This document shows positions 47,244-59,408 of a stretch of 64,000 nucleotides of DNA, piece after piece. Location of the stretch: the NCBI GenBank assembly GCA_013399015.1, contig VWZX01005788.1, forward strand, positions 250,043 to 314,042, read 5' to 3'. The notes under the pieces are model-generated. The model did no database searches, was not told the DNA's origin, and saw only the letters and a list, made by a program, of their open reading frames with translations. The translations under genes were made by a program, and so were the position numbers. The stretch's first letter is position 1. Each line of letters starts with the position of its first letter. The stretch comes from Galbula dea (taxonomy: Eukaryota > Chordata > Aves > Piciformes > Galbulidae).

Positions 47244-47320
47244 GCAGTGAGATGCACAGACCTGATGTTGTTCCCCTCGGTGAGGAGCAGAGGGTTACAT
47301 CCTGCTGCCCATCAGCCATG
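47244..47320 (+). other. Candidate exon, possible Calx-beta start
   Basis: Acceptor-like AACCTCCTCCAG is followed by 77 open bases and a strong donor (CCATG|GTGAGT). The start phase 0 agrees with the exon ending at 46635. The peptide AVRCTDLMLFPSVRSRG has V-x-C, L-x-P and R-x-R-G at the spacing of FREM1 YEVCENVGLLPLEIIRRG. The match is short and the upstream linker is absent, so it may be chance. Confidence 0.22.
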
Positions 47321-50300
47321 GTGAGTGCTCCATGCCACCCTGCATGGACCCAGCCCTGGGGAGAGAGTCTGGATTATAGGCTCCTGTAGTCTAAATCATT
47401 ATATGCATCAATATGATGGAGATTTCCAGTTAAGGTAGATTTATTCTTATTATTATTAATTCTCATTTGTCAAGTTTTATATTTCTGGAGCCTTTAGGCA
47501 AATGAAATAAAAATCATCATCCAAACAAAATGTCCCTTTTCACTTCTGGAAGCAACTGAAAATTTTCTTTATAAGGATGGAGAATTTTCAGATCCACTTG
47601 TTAAAATCCCAAAGTTTCACTCTTGACCCTCACTTTTTATGTTTTTAAGTCTGTTTTTTAAAGATCTCTGCATTGGTGAAGAACAATTTAAAATTCCTCT
47701 GGCAAAGTGCAGTTTTATTGCTCCAGCCCTAGCATAAAGTTGAATGGGTGGCTGTATTTCAGATGAGGAGCTGTGGGAGAGTACAGCTTGCAAATGGCAA
47801 CAGAGCCCAGAAATTAAACTCTAGTCTTTCTATTCAGTGCTCTTTTTATTATTAAGTCACAGAATACATTAAATGTTACAGGGACACTTTAAATCTACAC
47901 TTGTTTGTACAGCATCTGATGATTGTGTGATGGGGAAGAGAAATGAAAGATGTGGGGATGCTGTAAATAAGGAAGAGATTGGATCTTGAGGAATCCAGTG
48001 TGGTAAATTATGGGATAGAGTTAACTCCATTCTTTTAACCTGGAATAGAGGAAGGTGGCTCTGGATTGCTCTCGTGGTTGTTGGGTGTCTTTGGGGTATG
48101 TGCCCTCTGCTTGGTGGCTCAGAGGATGAGACATCTCTGGGGAACAGCAGGAGGCAGGGATAGCCAGAAGCTGCCTCAGCTGTAGCAAAAAATGTTCTTT
48201 TGCTCTCTGAAGATTGCTTTTGTTTTGATTCCATTTTCAGACTTCAAATAAAACAATCCAGAACTGAATTGCACAAAACTTTTAATCATGCTCAGGAGAC
48301 TTCTGGCACAGGTGCAAAGACAGGTGAGAGCATGGAGCCCTCATTCACACCAGCCTCAAGGTAGGATATGAAATAGGTTTGGCTGAAGGATGCCTTCAGG
48401 CTGCCATTAGCACATCTTAACGATATGAAGCCTAAAGGTCTGCCTGTTGCAAGACTAATGAGGCTTGCTTTGTGTTTAAGGGCCAAGAAGTTTCAGCCTG
48501 AGCTGGCTAAGGTTCACCTGCAGGACTGGAGTCTAGTGCAGGTGGATCTTGGTACTAAATGATGGCTCTTGAAGCCATCATTTTAAAAAGGCACATGCTG
48601 AACACAGTTTAGGGGAGAGTTCTGTATGTCCTCTGCCCCTACATGCAGGCTGGGCCTGGGGAAGGCTTTTCTCCACAGATGTTCCCAAGATTACAGATCC
48701 CTGGGGAGCTTCCTCTCTAATGCTCCTCATTACCAATGCCAATCATGGCCATGGACGAATGAGAGGGCAGAAACATGTCCATGCTGCTCCCCTGCTGGGA
48801 TGACACCCTATTTCTTGTTCCTTCCACAATGAAACAGTGCAGGTGGCCCACCACCAGCATTTACCCTTTGCTTCCTTTTAGGATCCAGCCTTGCTGGGTG
48901 TTTTGGCTAAGTGTCCCTGTCTGGTCAGGTGTTAGCATCTCCCAGTATGGAGAAAGCAGGAGGCAGGGGAGCATGGCCACCTTTGTAGGCAAGGAGATGG
49001 ACAACCACCCCTAACACTGGCACCACAGAGGCTGGTATTTTAAAGAGAAGCCTGCAGAGCTGTGTTTTTATAACCCAGGATGGGAGAGACAATGCAAATA
49101 TTGCTCCTGTTCTTAATTCCTTGAGTGGGGTGGAAGAGAAACCTCCTGGAAAAAGAAAAAAAAAAGAATGTTTCCTGTGCTCTGGGCTGACTGAGGCCAC
49201 AAACTGATTTCTGTTTCTCACCAGTGCCAAACCACTTCCCTGGGGACCATTGCTGGCCCTGACACTTCTATACTCACCTGCCTCTTTGTCCTGGCCTGCT
49301 GACCACACTTCTTGCCATGGTGATTGCCCCAGTGGGAGGAGGTGTGAATCCCCATGCCAGATGTGCTGGGAGAGAGGGGAAAAAGGGTTACTCCTCCTGC
49401 TGTAGTTTCTAGCCTTGTTTTAAATGTGGTTTAAATTTCACAAATGCACTGTAACTGTTTTTCACCCCTCTCCTAGCCTGTGAAAATAACACAGTGTTAA
49501 ATATGAATTCCTGATGGTGTTTTTAACATGCAGTAGGAGAACCAATGTGAACACTAAGGAGCTTTTGCCTGTGGTTTCTGTGCCCCAAATGAGAAGCAAG
49601 TGACCCATGAGCTACACCAACATTTCTAGTGTTGTAAATAACCACAGTCTGTGTTTGCTGTAGAGTAGAGATGGATGAGTCAGATGGAAGAGGTCATTGA
49701 GGCAGATAGTCCCATGACTAAGAGATGCCCCCATGGAGGTAGCAGTTTATCTACCACAAAAGTGAGTTAGATATGAGGGATTTGAATGGGGCACCAAACC
49801 TGCCAGTAGCCACCTGGGCAGTGGCTTGAGAGGTGGTGGTGAAAAAATTACATGGAGAGTCATTAAGGATGTGGTCTGTGGTGCAAAGGCAGAGGTATTA
49901 TTGCCAGTGGACTCTTGCTCCAGCTTTTGTGGCACCCAGGATTGTTGCAGCTCTGCAGTCAAACAGTGGCCAGAGAGGAGCAGCAATGAGAAAACCATAT
50001 CCAAAGGATGGGGAAAGCAGAGTGTACAGAAAACCCATGGGTGGCAGAGGCACTCATCCACAAACCTGCCCTGCAGAGCCAGCTCTGCCTTTTGGCCAAA
50101 ACCAGAAATCAAGGGAAAGGAACCATAACACACAATGGCTATCTGCTCCTTGGCTTTTCCTTTCAGTAGCACAGTTGGGGTTTCCATGCAATTTGTTTCT
50201 CATGCTTGTGGATGTGTAATATGAGGCAGAACACTCACTTTTGGGGAGCCACATCTGATAGATGAATAACACAGTGGGGTGCCAATGTTAGCCTTGGCCT

Positions 50301-50470
50301 TCTGTAACCATCATGTTGGTAACCTGCATTAATTGCTCAGGGCAAAACCAGTGGGTTGGTTTTCCTTAGCAACTGCTTTGTAATTACAGAATGAGTCCAA
50401 CAAAAGCAGTAATAAAGTATAATTATGAAGTAACTTTTTTTTTGTAGTTACCAGGTCATTCTTGGAGCAA

Positions 50471-50495
50471 AATATATATATATATATATATATAA
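50471..50495. repeat. (AT)n microsatellite
   Basis: About twelve AT units in intron sequence. Confidence 0.95.
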
Positions 50496-52755
50496 TTAAT
50501 GTGTTGCTGCTGTGTGCTGGGTGGCTGGGAGAAGCTGGGCTCTGGAGCATGAGGTAGCTGCATTTTCCTCTGTTGCTGGTTTTTTTGGAGGTGTAACAGT
50601 CTCTACTCACCCTTCTTGTCTGGGAGCCAGTGTTGCTTTGTCCCCTGCCTTTTTGGTCATGGTGCTCTAGACATTTCTTGGCATGTGCCTGTCACCTCCT
50701 CCCTTGTAATGACATTTTTGCTTCTTGCCTGCCCTATGTCCATGTGGCTGAAGCATTTCTGGTTGTCCTGCAGAGATTTTAGCCAAAGACCATGGCAGAA
50801 AGTGCTCTTGACACATCAGGGCAGCACTGGAGAAGATGGGGATGAACACAGAAGGCTGCTGTGAAAGACAAAATGCAGAATGGCTGCAGTGGGTCTTCAT
50901 TGGTCGTGTGCTCACTCTTCTGCATTGTGCATGATGTGTAGAGCAGATTGCTTTTTGTTGGGGGAAAAAGAAAGTTCAGTGTAAGCTTCAGTTTTTCACA
51001 TTAAAATCTCAGGTTTGCTATCAAAATATCTGATGGGGGCAATTAAAATGCTGTGCTGTGTTTTGGGCTGGTTTGAGATCACCCCAATGTGCCAAAGTCC
51101 AGCAGCCTCAGCTGAGTGCCCTGATCTGAGAACATCATGGAGCCCCATTGTGTGTCCCATCAAACATCAACAGTTGTGAGCTGTTTTTTTCCTTCTGTGA
51201 AAAAAGAAGCAGTATTTCAGCATTTGGCTGAAAACAAACACCACTTAATGTTCTTTATGTCTATTAAATAGAAAATCAGTGACTAAGAATGAGAGGGTGG
51301 AAAATGTTCTTTAATAATTTGGGATTTTGTTGATAATAGCATAGATCTTTGCCTCCAAATCTGAAATTCAAGCAACAAGCCAACTTATGCAATATTTAGA
51401 AAACCTGTGATCCTCTGATTATTCCAGTGGAAAAGGTTTAGGAATTCACAGAGCAGTCTCTGTGGTGAGTTTAGATGTAGGGATTCACTCAAGCATCTGC
51501 TTAGGTCCCATTGGTGCTCTAAGACCTAAATCCCATTCCTAAATAGCAGTTCTTTCCCAGGTGAGGGATCAGGTTGGAAAAGTGCCTTCATGTTGGGTCT
51601 GTTTCAAGCCTTTCTCACCACTCATCCTGCAGCAGGTTGGGTGTCCAGGGGAAAGGAGTCATTTCCCCAGACATCTCCTCTACCCTGCAGCTGGATCCAG
51701 TCTTGGCTTTAAGTTGGACACAGCCCTCATGGTTTAGGAGGTGGTTCCCATAAACCCAGAATAAGGCTAATTGCAGGATAGTAGAGTTTTGGCTCTCAGA
51801 GCCTTGGTCCTCCCCTTTTGCTCTCCTCTCAAACCCTGGCAGGTGGGTTTGTGGCTGCCTAAGGTGAGTTTACTCCCTGTGCAAATCTGGAGCATTGCTG
51901 AATCCTGCTGAAGTGCTCCACCATCTGACCAGGGTGGGTTGGGTAGGACACTTAACTCCTGTCTCTCAGTTTTCAGTGGTTTTCAAAGGACAGTTGACTT
52001 TGCCTAAATTTAAAATGTATTTCTATGGAAACTGTGAGGCTAGATAAGTGATTTGAAACAAATTCATATCTAATGGCAGCCAAGATAGTGGCAGGAGACA
52101 GATGTACAGTGGTGTGTGGGATCTATCCCCATCATCCTAACCAGCTGAACTGCAGATGTAGACAGGTGGAATGGAGGATTCATCTCATAGTCACCACTCA
52201 GCCTGCATGCCCTCTGTGTCCCATGGTGCTTAGCACCCTGTCATGCTCCCTAGGACCGTGGGCAGACATGGCTGCTGGTGCTGGGGACTAACTGGGGACC
52301 TGGGGAATTGAACTGGGATGGGAGAAGCAGACAGAGGAGTGAAGCCTGCGCAGCTCACTTGGTGCAAAGCGCAGCGTGCCCTTGGCTGGGTGCGGAGGTC
52401 AGCAGTGGTGCAGCACTCCCACAGCAGTGCCTGCACAGAGGCTATTTCCTACTCCCATAAAACTCTTTATGTCTCTGTGATCAGGATTCGGTGATGCAAA
52501 TTTGCTGTGTCAAAGGAAGATGCTGCTGTAAATGAATTAGTAGAAGAAGAACTTCTTATTTAAGAAGTGCTGACTCTGCACTCTCCCCTATGCCCTCGCT
52601 TTTAAAATTGAAGTCTGGGTTTGCTGCTTGCTATGATCTATATTTAGATACTTGTAAATGAAGTTTTGCAGTCACATGGCTGCATTCTTGTATGGCTTCA
52701 TGAAGCTGGGTTTTCACATTACAGAGATTTATACCTTTGTGTTTACATATTGCAG

Positions 52756-52905
52756 GTGTTTCCATAAAAGCTTGGGGTAGTCACATGAAGGAGGATGGCC
52801 TGAAAGAAAACCAAGAAGTGTTTAAAATTACACAGAGCACATCTAAAAACATTGTCCTGGGGCAGAAGAGTGAAGTCAGTGCAGAAACAAGGCAGTCACA
52901 GACAG
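52756..52905 (+). CDS. FREM1: FREM1-like exon, Calx-beta domain C-terminal part
   Basis: The segment is 150 bases, with acceptor TTTACATATTGCAG and donor GACAG|GTAAGA. It has two bases of split codon, 49 codons and one base at the end. The peptide contains KEDGLKENQEVFKI, then STSKNIVLGQKSEVSAE. Calx-beta domains end with D-D-G-x-x-E-x-x-E-x-F-x-V-x-L and, in this family, S-P-x-N-A-V-L-G; FREM1 reads [24 protein letters not shown]. The match is clear from DGL onward. The part before it (SIKAWGSHM) is poorly conserved, and the Pro of S-P-x-N is Ser. Calx-beta follows the CSPG repeats in FREM1, so the order is right. Confidence 0.78.
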
Positions 52906-53607
52906 GTAAGATTGATGGATGTAGGCTTTTCAGAAACACCTCCTCCAAGCAGAAAGTAGAGCCTTGCAAGGAGACAGCATCTCTTTTGGGATGTATCTCA
53001 TGTGATGCTCCCAGTAAGCTGCTGAGCCCCTAGCAGAATATTTCAAAGTGTCAGAGAGTGCTGCAGTGCTGAGCTCATGCTATGTAAATGATAGCCTGAG
53101 GAATTATGTGTTGTACACACTACACACAAATCCTGTCCCAACCAGCCCTGGAAGAGGAGATAACATTTTTGTCGGTGTGTCCTCTGCTTCAGGAACCTTG
53201 CCAGGAGGACACACCATAATTCATGCTTGGCTGATGCTTTATAAAAGTTGCAGCCTGTACCTTGGCTGCCATGCTGCTGACCCTAGCATCCATGTTACCC
53301 ACTGGCCTCTCTCAGCCTGGTGGCTGACCACATTCCCCTATGCCTACCCTGCTGGAAAGGTTAATGTGTCAGGTAGCCCTCCAGCTGGCACAGGCAGTGC
53401 AGGCAGGCACTCCTGCCTTGCCTGGGGTCAGCGCAGCATTACATAAAGGTCAGAGCTCTCCCTGCTTTCAGGCTACACTTAGAGCTGGTTTGACCCCAGT
53501 TTTGCCTTCCTTACTGCAGAAGCCTACAGCTTGACACAGAAAACAAGGTGGTAAATCATAGGGCTTCTTCTTAGCTGAAGAACTCCTCCAATCTCTGCTC
53601 GGTATAG

Positions 53608-53915
53608 AATAATCAAATCATAGTAGCTTTCTGGTTGGAATAGACCTTTAAGATCATCAAGTCCAACTGTCATTAACCCAGCAGTGCCAGGTCAGCAGTA
53701 AACCATGTCCCTCAGCACCATATCTCCACATCTTTTAAAGATGTGGGCAGCCTGTTGCAGGCTTAACAATCCTTTTGGTGAATAGTTTTTTTCCTAATGT
53801 CTAACCTAAACCTCCCCTGGCACAACTTGAGGCCATTTCCCCTTGTCCTATCACTTGTTCCTTGGGACAAGAGACTGACCCCCCACCTTGCTCCAACCTC
53901 CTTTCAGGGGATTGT
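53608..53915 (-). mobile_element. CR1 LINE fragment, 3' end
   Basis: The plus strand carries the reverse complement of a CR1 tail: TTGGAATAGACCTTTAAGAT, CATCAAGTCCAACTGTCATT, then TTTTTCCTAATGTCTAACCT and CACCTTGCTCCAACCTCC. It is the same subfamily as the copy at 19451. Confidence 0.95.
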
Positions 53916-54359
53916 AGAGCTAGCAAAAGCAAAGGATTCTAAGCACTTAATTTAACCTGGTTCAGGACTCACCATAAAGCTGCCATATAGGATCTTAACC
54001 ACTGCCTGGGAAACAGGAGGTATCCCAGAGGAAAAGGGCAGGCTGTTAGTGTGGGATGATAGGGGAACTTCCCAGTAATCTAAAATACTGCTGAAACATT
54101 GGGGAGGGATTGCAGAAGTTTGGGGCTGAATGGTAAGAAAGAGTTTGGCTGCCAGGGAGGAGTTTTCTTCCACTCTCTATCTTTTTTTCTATGGTATGTT
54201 ATAAGGTGGGCCTGAGGAGGACCCCATCCTTTAGACAAGGTAAGGCAAGGCACGGTGTGGGATGAGGAGAGTGGCCAGATGGGTAAGCAGGACCAGGGTG
54301 AATGCCCAGGCCAATACACCCAAGGGTGCCAACCTGCCGGTTTTGGAGGCTTCTGCTTT

Positions 54360-54880
54360 TTTGGTGGCTTCTTGGGGAACTAAAAATCTCCGGTTTCGCG
54401 CTGCCACAGACACGGCTGAGTGCTGGCCCAAATATGGGTCAAGAGTGACACCCTGTGGACATGTTATTCTTTTTCGTAACTCCTGCAGGATTTCTCTCTG
54501 GTTGGGTTTTTTTCGCTTTGGCTCTATCCTCCCTCTACTCCCCAGCCCCTCCTCAAGCCCCCGCTTTGCGCAGGGATTGCAGCTGCAAGCCCCGCGGTGC
54601 GCAGGGACCAGCGTTTCTCAACCCCTTAGAAGTGAGGGGCAGGGGAAAGGAACCCCAAATCCTCTTCCCTCCCCCCATTCCCCCTCTCCTCCTTTTTGTT
54701 CCTTTTTGTTATTCCCCTTTTTATACTCGATTTCAGCCCCGGCCCCGGCAGCCTCCCCCAGCCCTCTCCTTGCCGTTCCCCGTCCCGGCTCACCCCGACT
54801 GCTTTGCCGCACAGCTCAGCAGCTGGAGCCGGGTGCGCACTCGGGGCTCGTAAATCTACCGGCTGCTCGCAAAATTTGGC
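54360..54880. promoter_or_regulatory. CpG-rich island with TATA-like box
   Basis: CpG-rich words (TTTCGCGCTGCC, CCCGCGGTGCGCAGGG, CCCCGGCCCCGGCAGCC, GAGCCGGGTGCGCACTCGGGG) concentrate here, with long pyrimidine runs. A TATA-like TTTTTATACTCG sits at 54717-54728 just upstream of the most GC-rich part. A 208-codon open frame (54262-54888) crosses it but is Pro, Ser and Leu rich without family motifs, as expected by chance in GC-rich DNA. A promoter for a short FREM1 isoform or a non-coding RNA is possible. Confidence 0.42.
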
Positions 54881-57800
54881 AAGTATGAAGCCAAGCTGTC
54901 TGTTAAACCGGGAGAGAAACTGCGTGGGCTCCCCCTCAGCAACCCCCTCCCCCTCCTTCCCCCACGCCCTCCCTGTTCTCCGCATCTCTGCGAGCCATCC
55001 CCCGGGGGATGGATTCTTGCCCCAACATGAAAACTCCTCTAAAAACAAGAACATTCCAAGGGTTGTTTCTCTTCTGGTCACTGTGATGATCCTTTCCCGA
55101 TCTCGGACCCGTTGTGTTTGTCCTGATGCTCTTGGTCTTATCTCCAAGGAGCAAAATCTGGTATCCCAGAACAGACTAATTGACACCAGCTAACGACCTG
55201 GAGTGGGTACAGCTCTATTTTAAGCAACAAATAATTCAGTTTTATATCGGTGAGAAATTCCTCATCACTCATTTAATTATGCAGGTCTAAAAGAAACCAT
55301 AACATTTTGGCATGCCTGTGTACTGGGAGTGGAGTGTCAAAATCCTTCCAAGAGTTTGTGTCCTTTCTTACCCCTGGCAGTTTAACCCTGCCAAGTCTGC
55401 ACAGACCTATATATACATATATCCAAAAGCAGAGACTGGATGGAGGTTCCTTAATACCCACAAAAGCAGCAAATATAAAGGCAGTATTTTTTTCCAATGA
55501 TATTTATATGCCACTGTTAACTCTACTTTAGCCAGAATGGTTTAGGGCTTTCATAAGACATAACTTCAGCTCCACCACCATATGTTTTTTGCTGAGAGGA
55601 GCTGCATGTTCTGCCTGAACAGCCTACACAGATTCTCTGCCTTTTCTGTTGTACACAAAATCTTGAAGAGGAAGAGGTGTCCTAGACCAAGAAGTCATTT
55701 TTTTATGTCCTTATGCCATTTCCAACAATCTAGTCCTCAGCACACATCCTTAGCAGATGAAAAGAAAGAGATCAGGTCTCTCAGTCCAGCTCTGGAATGC
55801 TGTAGAACAAGATTAGGTACAAAAAAAATTGGAAGAGTGTGTATTTTTCCAGCCATACTCATGACTTACCATGTATTGTACTCTAGCCCTTCAAGTTAGG
55901 AGGCTGCACCTGAGCAGGCATCAGAAGTGCTCAGAAGGCACTGGAGAATAAAAAAAAAGGCAGAAAACCTTTTAAAAAGCTGCATCATGCTGAGAACTTC
56001 CTAGCAACCATCAGAAGTGGGAAGATCCACCAGGTAAGGAGTATGGGGCAAAAAGCTACTGCTGGCTTAAGAGTAGGTTGGTTGGTTGGGTTAACTTCAT
56101 CAAGCAAACCATGAAGGTTGTGGCAGTGCTACTGGGCTGTGGAGAACAGGGCTTAGGGACCCCAACATGAGCACAGGAAGCCAAGTACCATCTCCAACAT
56201 GTGACAAAGCCAAAACATTCTCTCTTCTAAGAGCCAAGGCCATGTCTTGGTGGGAAACATTTCGTCTCATTTCCTGCCTCAGCTCAGATTAGGCCAGTCT
56301 TCCTACTGGAAGGTGTCTTCTTGCACAGTGGGATGATACAGCTCTGTGCCAGGGAGCAGGTTATATATTTCACCCCAGAAATGGCTGCAATTCACAGGAA
56401 ATCTATTGCTTGTAGTCTTCATCATGGTGTTGGATGGTCTTGCTGAAGTGTGTGGCCCCAAGTCAGCCTGGCACCAAGGGCTCGGGGGGAGCTTCGTCGC
56501 TTGCTGTGCAACCGCTGAGCTCCAGCAGCTATTGGCAGAGTTAGAAACAGGGTCAGGCCATAATGGTCCATTTTGGAAGTTAAATTTGGTGGAGTTGAGG
56601 TAAATAAAATAACTGCTCTGCCTAGTTTTCAAAGGATCAGTTACTTCTTTGGAAAGGGTACAGGCATCCTTCAGGATGAAGGGCTCTGCGTGCAGCAATC
56701 AACTTTTTACCTTTTAATTAACAGAGCTTTCTGAAGAATTCCAATTCAGAATTACTAAACAAAGAAACTATACAAGCCCCAGATGAGATCTAAGCAGTTT
56801 CCAAAAGACATTAAAAACAAAAAGAGAGAGAAAAACACTAAGCCACATGTTTTTTCTTATGTCTCTTGAGTCCATTCATTCCAGACATCTGACATGCAAT
56901 TCAAATTTCCAATAGTTTTAGGTAACCATGTCCAATTTAGAAACCACAGCCTTCAGCTAAGCCTACCTACCTCCCAAATCAGTCTGGAACACCAGAGCAC
57001 TTGCTGATACTCTGCATGTTCAGATTTGCAGAGCTTTTGTTTATATATGTGCCATATATACTTGGGTTGAGTTTTCTGGCTCTGTGCAATCCATTTAGCC
57101 ATATTTCATAGACCTGTAGACAGTGGCCACAGTCAGATGAATGATAGCTCCTAATGGAGAGCCTGTTTGTGCTTTCAAAGAGTGAAACCACTGTAAAATT
57201 GATCTCCTCTGTTGAGATGCCTTTGACGGCGGTTGTCTTATGGCAGTTCTGATGAGACAGAAGCAAAGGGCTCCCTGTGGATGAAGAACTAATGAGCTTT
57301 ATTTCTGGCTCTCAGACTTGGGCTGATTTCTTAACCTTTCTGTGCCTGAGTGTATCACAAAAGTGGAGATTGTTAAACAGAGTCTTCCTGATGGACAAAG
57401 CCGAACCGTGGTGGAAATCTTGAGTTTAGAGATGGGCAAATAATGTTCTTCTATGTGCCCTTTCCCTCAGAAACCTCCTTGGTGAGGATTTAATCACATT
57501 TGGGAAGAGGTAGATAAGGCAGAGCATGCATTAGGTGCTGGTTTCCACACCACCCTTCTCACCTTACTCCCTAAAACCTGGGTCATCCAACCCCACAGAC
57601 TCCAGCAGCCTGATCGAGCTCGTATGGTGCCTTTCCTGCAGAGACTGACATCAAACACCCTTTCTTCCAGGATCACAAGGAAATACTAGATGGTAAAGTG
57701 TTGCTTCCAGGAGACCTTGCCTGAACAAAAATTGTGGAGCAAATTCTCTGCTGCTAAACTACAAAGTCAGAAGAGCCTTCACTAGCCTTCAGCAGCAAAT

Positions 57801-59090
57801 AGTGTTTGGCTGGTAAGTGGTCATCACTGTAATCTCTCATTCATCTCCTCTATTTTGATCTTCCCAGCTCTTGTTCCAGTGGGAGCACTCATATGCAGTC
57901 ACAAACTCTGCTGCAGGGGTGAAAATAGGATTTGAATCCCATTTATTGCTGCTAAATTCTTTCAAATGAGAGGGAGCAGCTTGTGGTGGCAAAAGGCACT
58001 GAGAGGTCAAGAGTGGAGCTGGTCCCTGGTAGAGTTTAGGGACTGGGAATGTGGGAAAGCAAAGGGAGGAGGTGGAGAAGTTGCCTGAACCATTTACCTT
58101 ATGATTTTCCTGAGCATCTCCTCTGTTCTCCTTCATGCAGAGATGACCTGAGAAGAATCAATATCATTCCTTAAAAATAAAAAGGAATGAAAGAGAGAAT
58201 AGAATGAATCAAGACATTCTCAGCTGATGCCTGCTTTGGGCTGACATTTATGTTCTTCAGAATCAATGGTGCCAGTTGCTGCAGCCCCCTTGGCTTGGGA
58301 GGAGTTGTCCTGATTTTAAGGACAAGATCTACAGAAGGTAATGCATTTTGAAAAGAAAACAAGTAGCCAGATGATGGTCCCCCAAGTAGGAACACAACAA
58401 CAGACTTTCTTCAGCCTCTTTTTCTGTGTATACAAGGGCTGAGAAGTAAAGAGGGAAATGCTGAGTCTGCTAAAACCCCCTCAGATTCTTGTGGGTGCTT
58501 TGGAGAAGCTGGTACACAATTAGGAGGCCATTCTCTCTGCTGGCAAATTAACAGCTTAGAAAAATTACAACAGGGGGGTGGGGAGTAAAAAAAAGACATG
58601 GAAATTCTGTTAATGAAACAGAACAATGAAAATCAAAGCTAAAGATGGAAGGAACTGAGTGGGCCTCATCCAGTTCATTGCCTGCTAGGCTGGATTTTTG
58701 CCTATAGCAATTTATGCCATAGCCTTGGAAGTGAAAACAGATTTCATTTACTACTGAACAGTACTACTCTGTGTAGACAGAGTTCATGGCCTCACAGTGT
58801 TTCTGAGAAGGTATTGTGGGATTATTGCTCCTACTTTGCAGATGGGCATAGTAATGTTGCTTGAATTCTTAAATTTAGGCTCTAGCAATGGGGAGTCTGA
58901 ATTAGGACTGCAGGCTGTCCCTTGTCTCCTGCTGACACATGGCCTGGCCACCACAGGTAGTGTTGAGATCCTAGGGGTCCCAGTTAAGCCTGATGTTCAC
59001 ATGTGCAAGGATCTACAGAAAGATCATCCCTTGCCCCAGGGATTTATCTGCCAAGGGTTTGATGGCAGAGCTGGACATAAGATGCTCCTC

Positions 59091-59195
59091 ACAGAATCAT
59101 GAAGGTTGGAAGAGACCTCTAAGATCATCAAGTCCAACTGTCAACCTGTCACCACCATGCCACTGAACCATGGCCCTAAGTACCACATCTATTCT
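59091..59195 (-). mobile_element. CR1 LINE fragment, 3' tail
   Basis: ACAGAATCATGAAGGTTGGA followed by AGAGACCTCTAAGATCATCA and AGTCCAACTGTCAACCTGTC is a reversed CR1 3' tail. Confidence 0.92.
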
Positions 59196-59285
59196 CTGAT
59201 AGGCAAAAGTCAACTTTCAGCTTTAAATACACCTTAGGGGAGAAAAGTAACCTGAACCTTTTGGTTTGCTTTTCTTTTTCACTAG

Positions 59286-59408
59286 TCTGACTAGTAGCAA
59301 GGAGAGCCCAAAGCCACAGCCCATCCTACCAACCAGCATCCAGACTGTGGATGGCGAGTCCCTGCTTGCTCACTTTGGCTGTGAGAAATGCAAAACAGCA
59401 GAAAGCAG
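59286..59408 (+). CDS. Exon-like segment, perhaps FREM1 region after Calx-beta
   Basis: A strong acceptor (TTTGCTTTTCTTTTTCACTAG) and donor (AGCAG|GTAAAA) bound 123 bases that are open in one frame: one base, 40 codons, two bases. The peptide starts LTSSKESPKPQPILPTSIQT and continues VDGESLLAHFGCEKCKTAES. The first half is Ser/Pro/Gln-rich and unstructured-looking; the second has a CEKC pair. FREM1 has a poorly conserved Ser/Pro-rich linker between Calx-beta and the C-type lectin domain, and this would fit by position, but I see no firm similarity. At least one further exon would be needed to connect the phases from 52905. Confidence 0.4.

Larger units (their letters stand above)
46636..52755. 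other. Intron region with a weak Calx-beta candidate
   Basis: FREM1 should encode the first part of Calx-beta here (W-S-x-x-E-Y-E-V-C-E...RRG). Only the candidate at 47244-47320 was noted. An (AT)n repeat lies at 50471-50495. No other gene was recognised; several open frames up to about 146 codons lack family features. Confidence 0.5.
707..52905 (+). other. FREM1: FREM1-like locus, internal part (CSPG repeats to Calx-beta), possibly decaying
   Basis: Six supported exons and one damaged exon lie in order on the plus strand. Together they follow the CSPG-repeat and Calx-beta part of FREM1, a secreted basement-membrane protein that forms the Fraser complex with FRAS1 and FREM2 at epithelial-mesenchymal borders. 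The 5' part of the gene (signal peptide, first CSPG repeats) and the final C-type lectin domain were not found and would lie outside the window or be lost. The choice of FREM1 over FRAS1, FREM2 or FREM3 rests on recalled similarity of the 22608 and 35108 exons, on small CSPG exons (FREM2 and FREM3 carry most repeats in one giant exon), and on the order DGT-KPE-LLY, HGQIE, YPGVPI. A frameshifted exon and missing repeats suggest the locus may not encode a full protein. Confidence 0.68.
52906..59285. other. Intron with CR1 copies and CpG-rich island
   Basis: It contains CR1 pieces (53608, 59091), a CpG-rich segment (54360-54880) and otherwise unremarkable sequence. No C-type lectin exon (W-I-G-L, W-E-W) was recognised. 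Confidence 0.5.

Noticed and set aside
49747..50187. Overlapping open frames on both strands (up to 146 codons)
   Set aside because: Neither frame shows a domain or splice-bounded structure; coding on both strands at once is typical of chance.
54262..54888. 208-codon plus-strand open frame
   Set aside because: It runs through a GC-rich, pyrimidine-rich island, is dominated by Pro, Ser, Leu and Phe, and has no domain; long open frames are expected by chance there.
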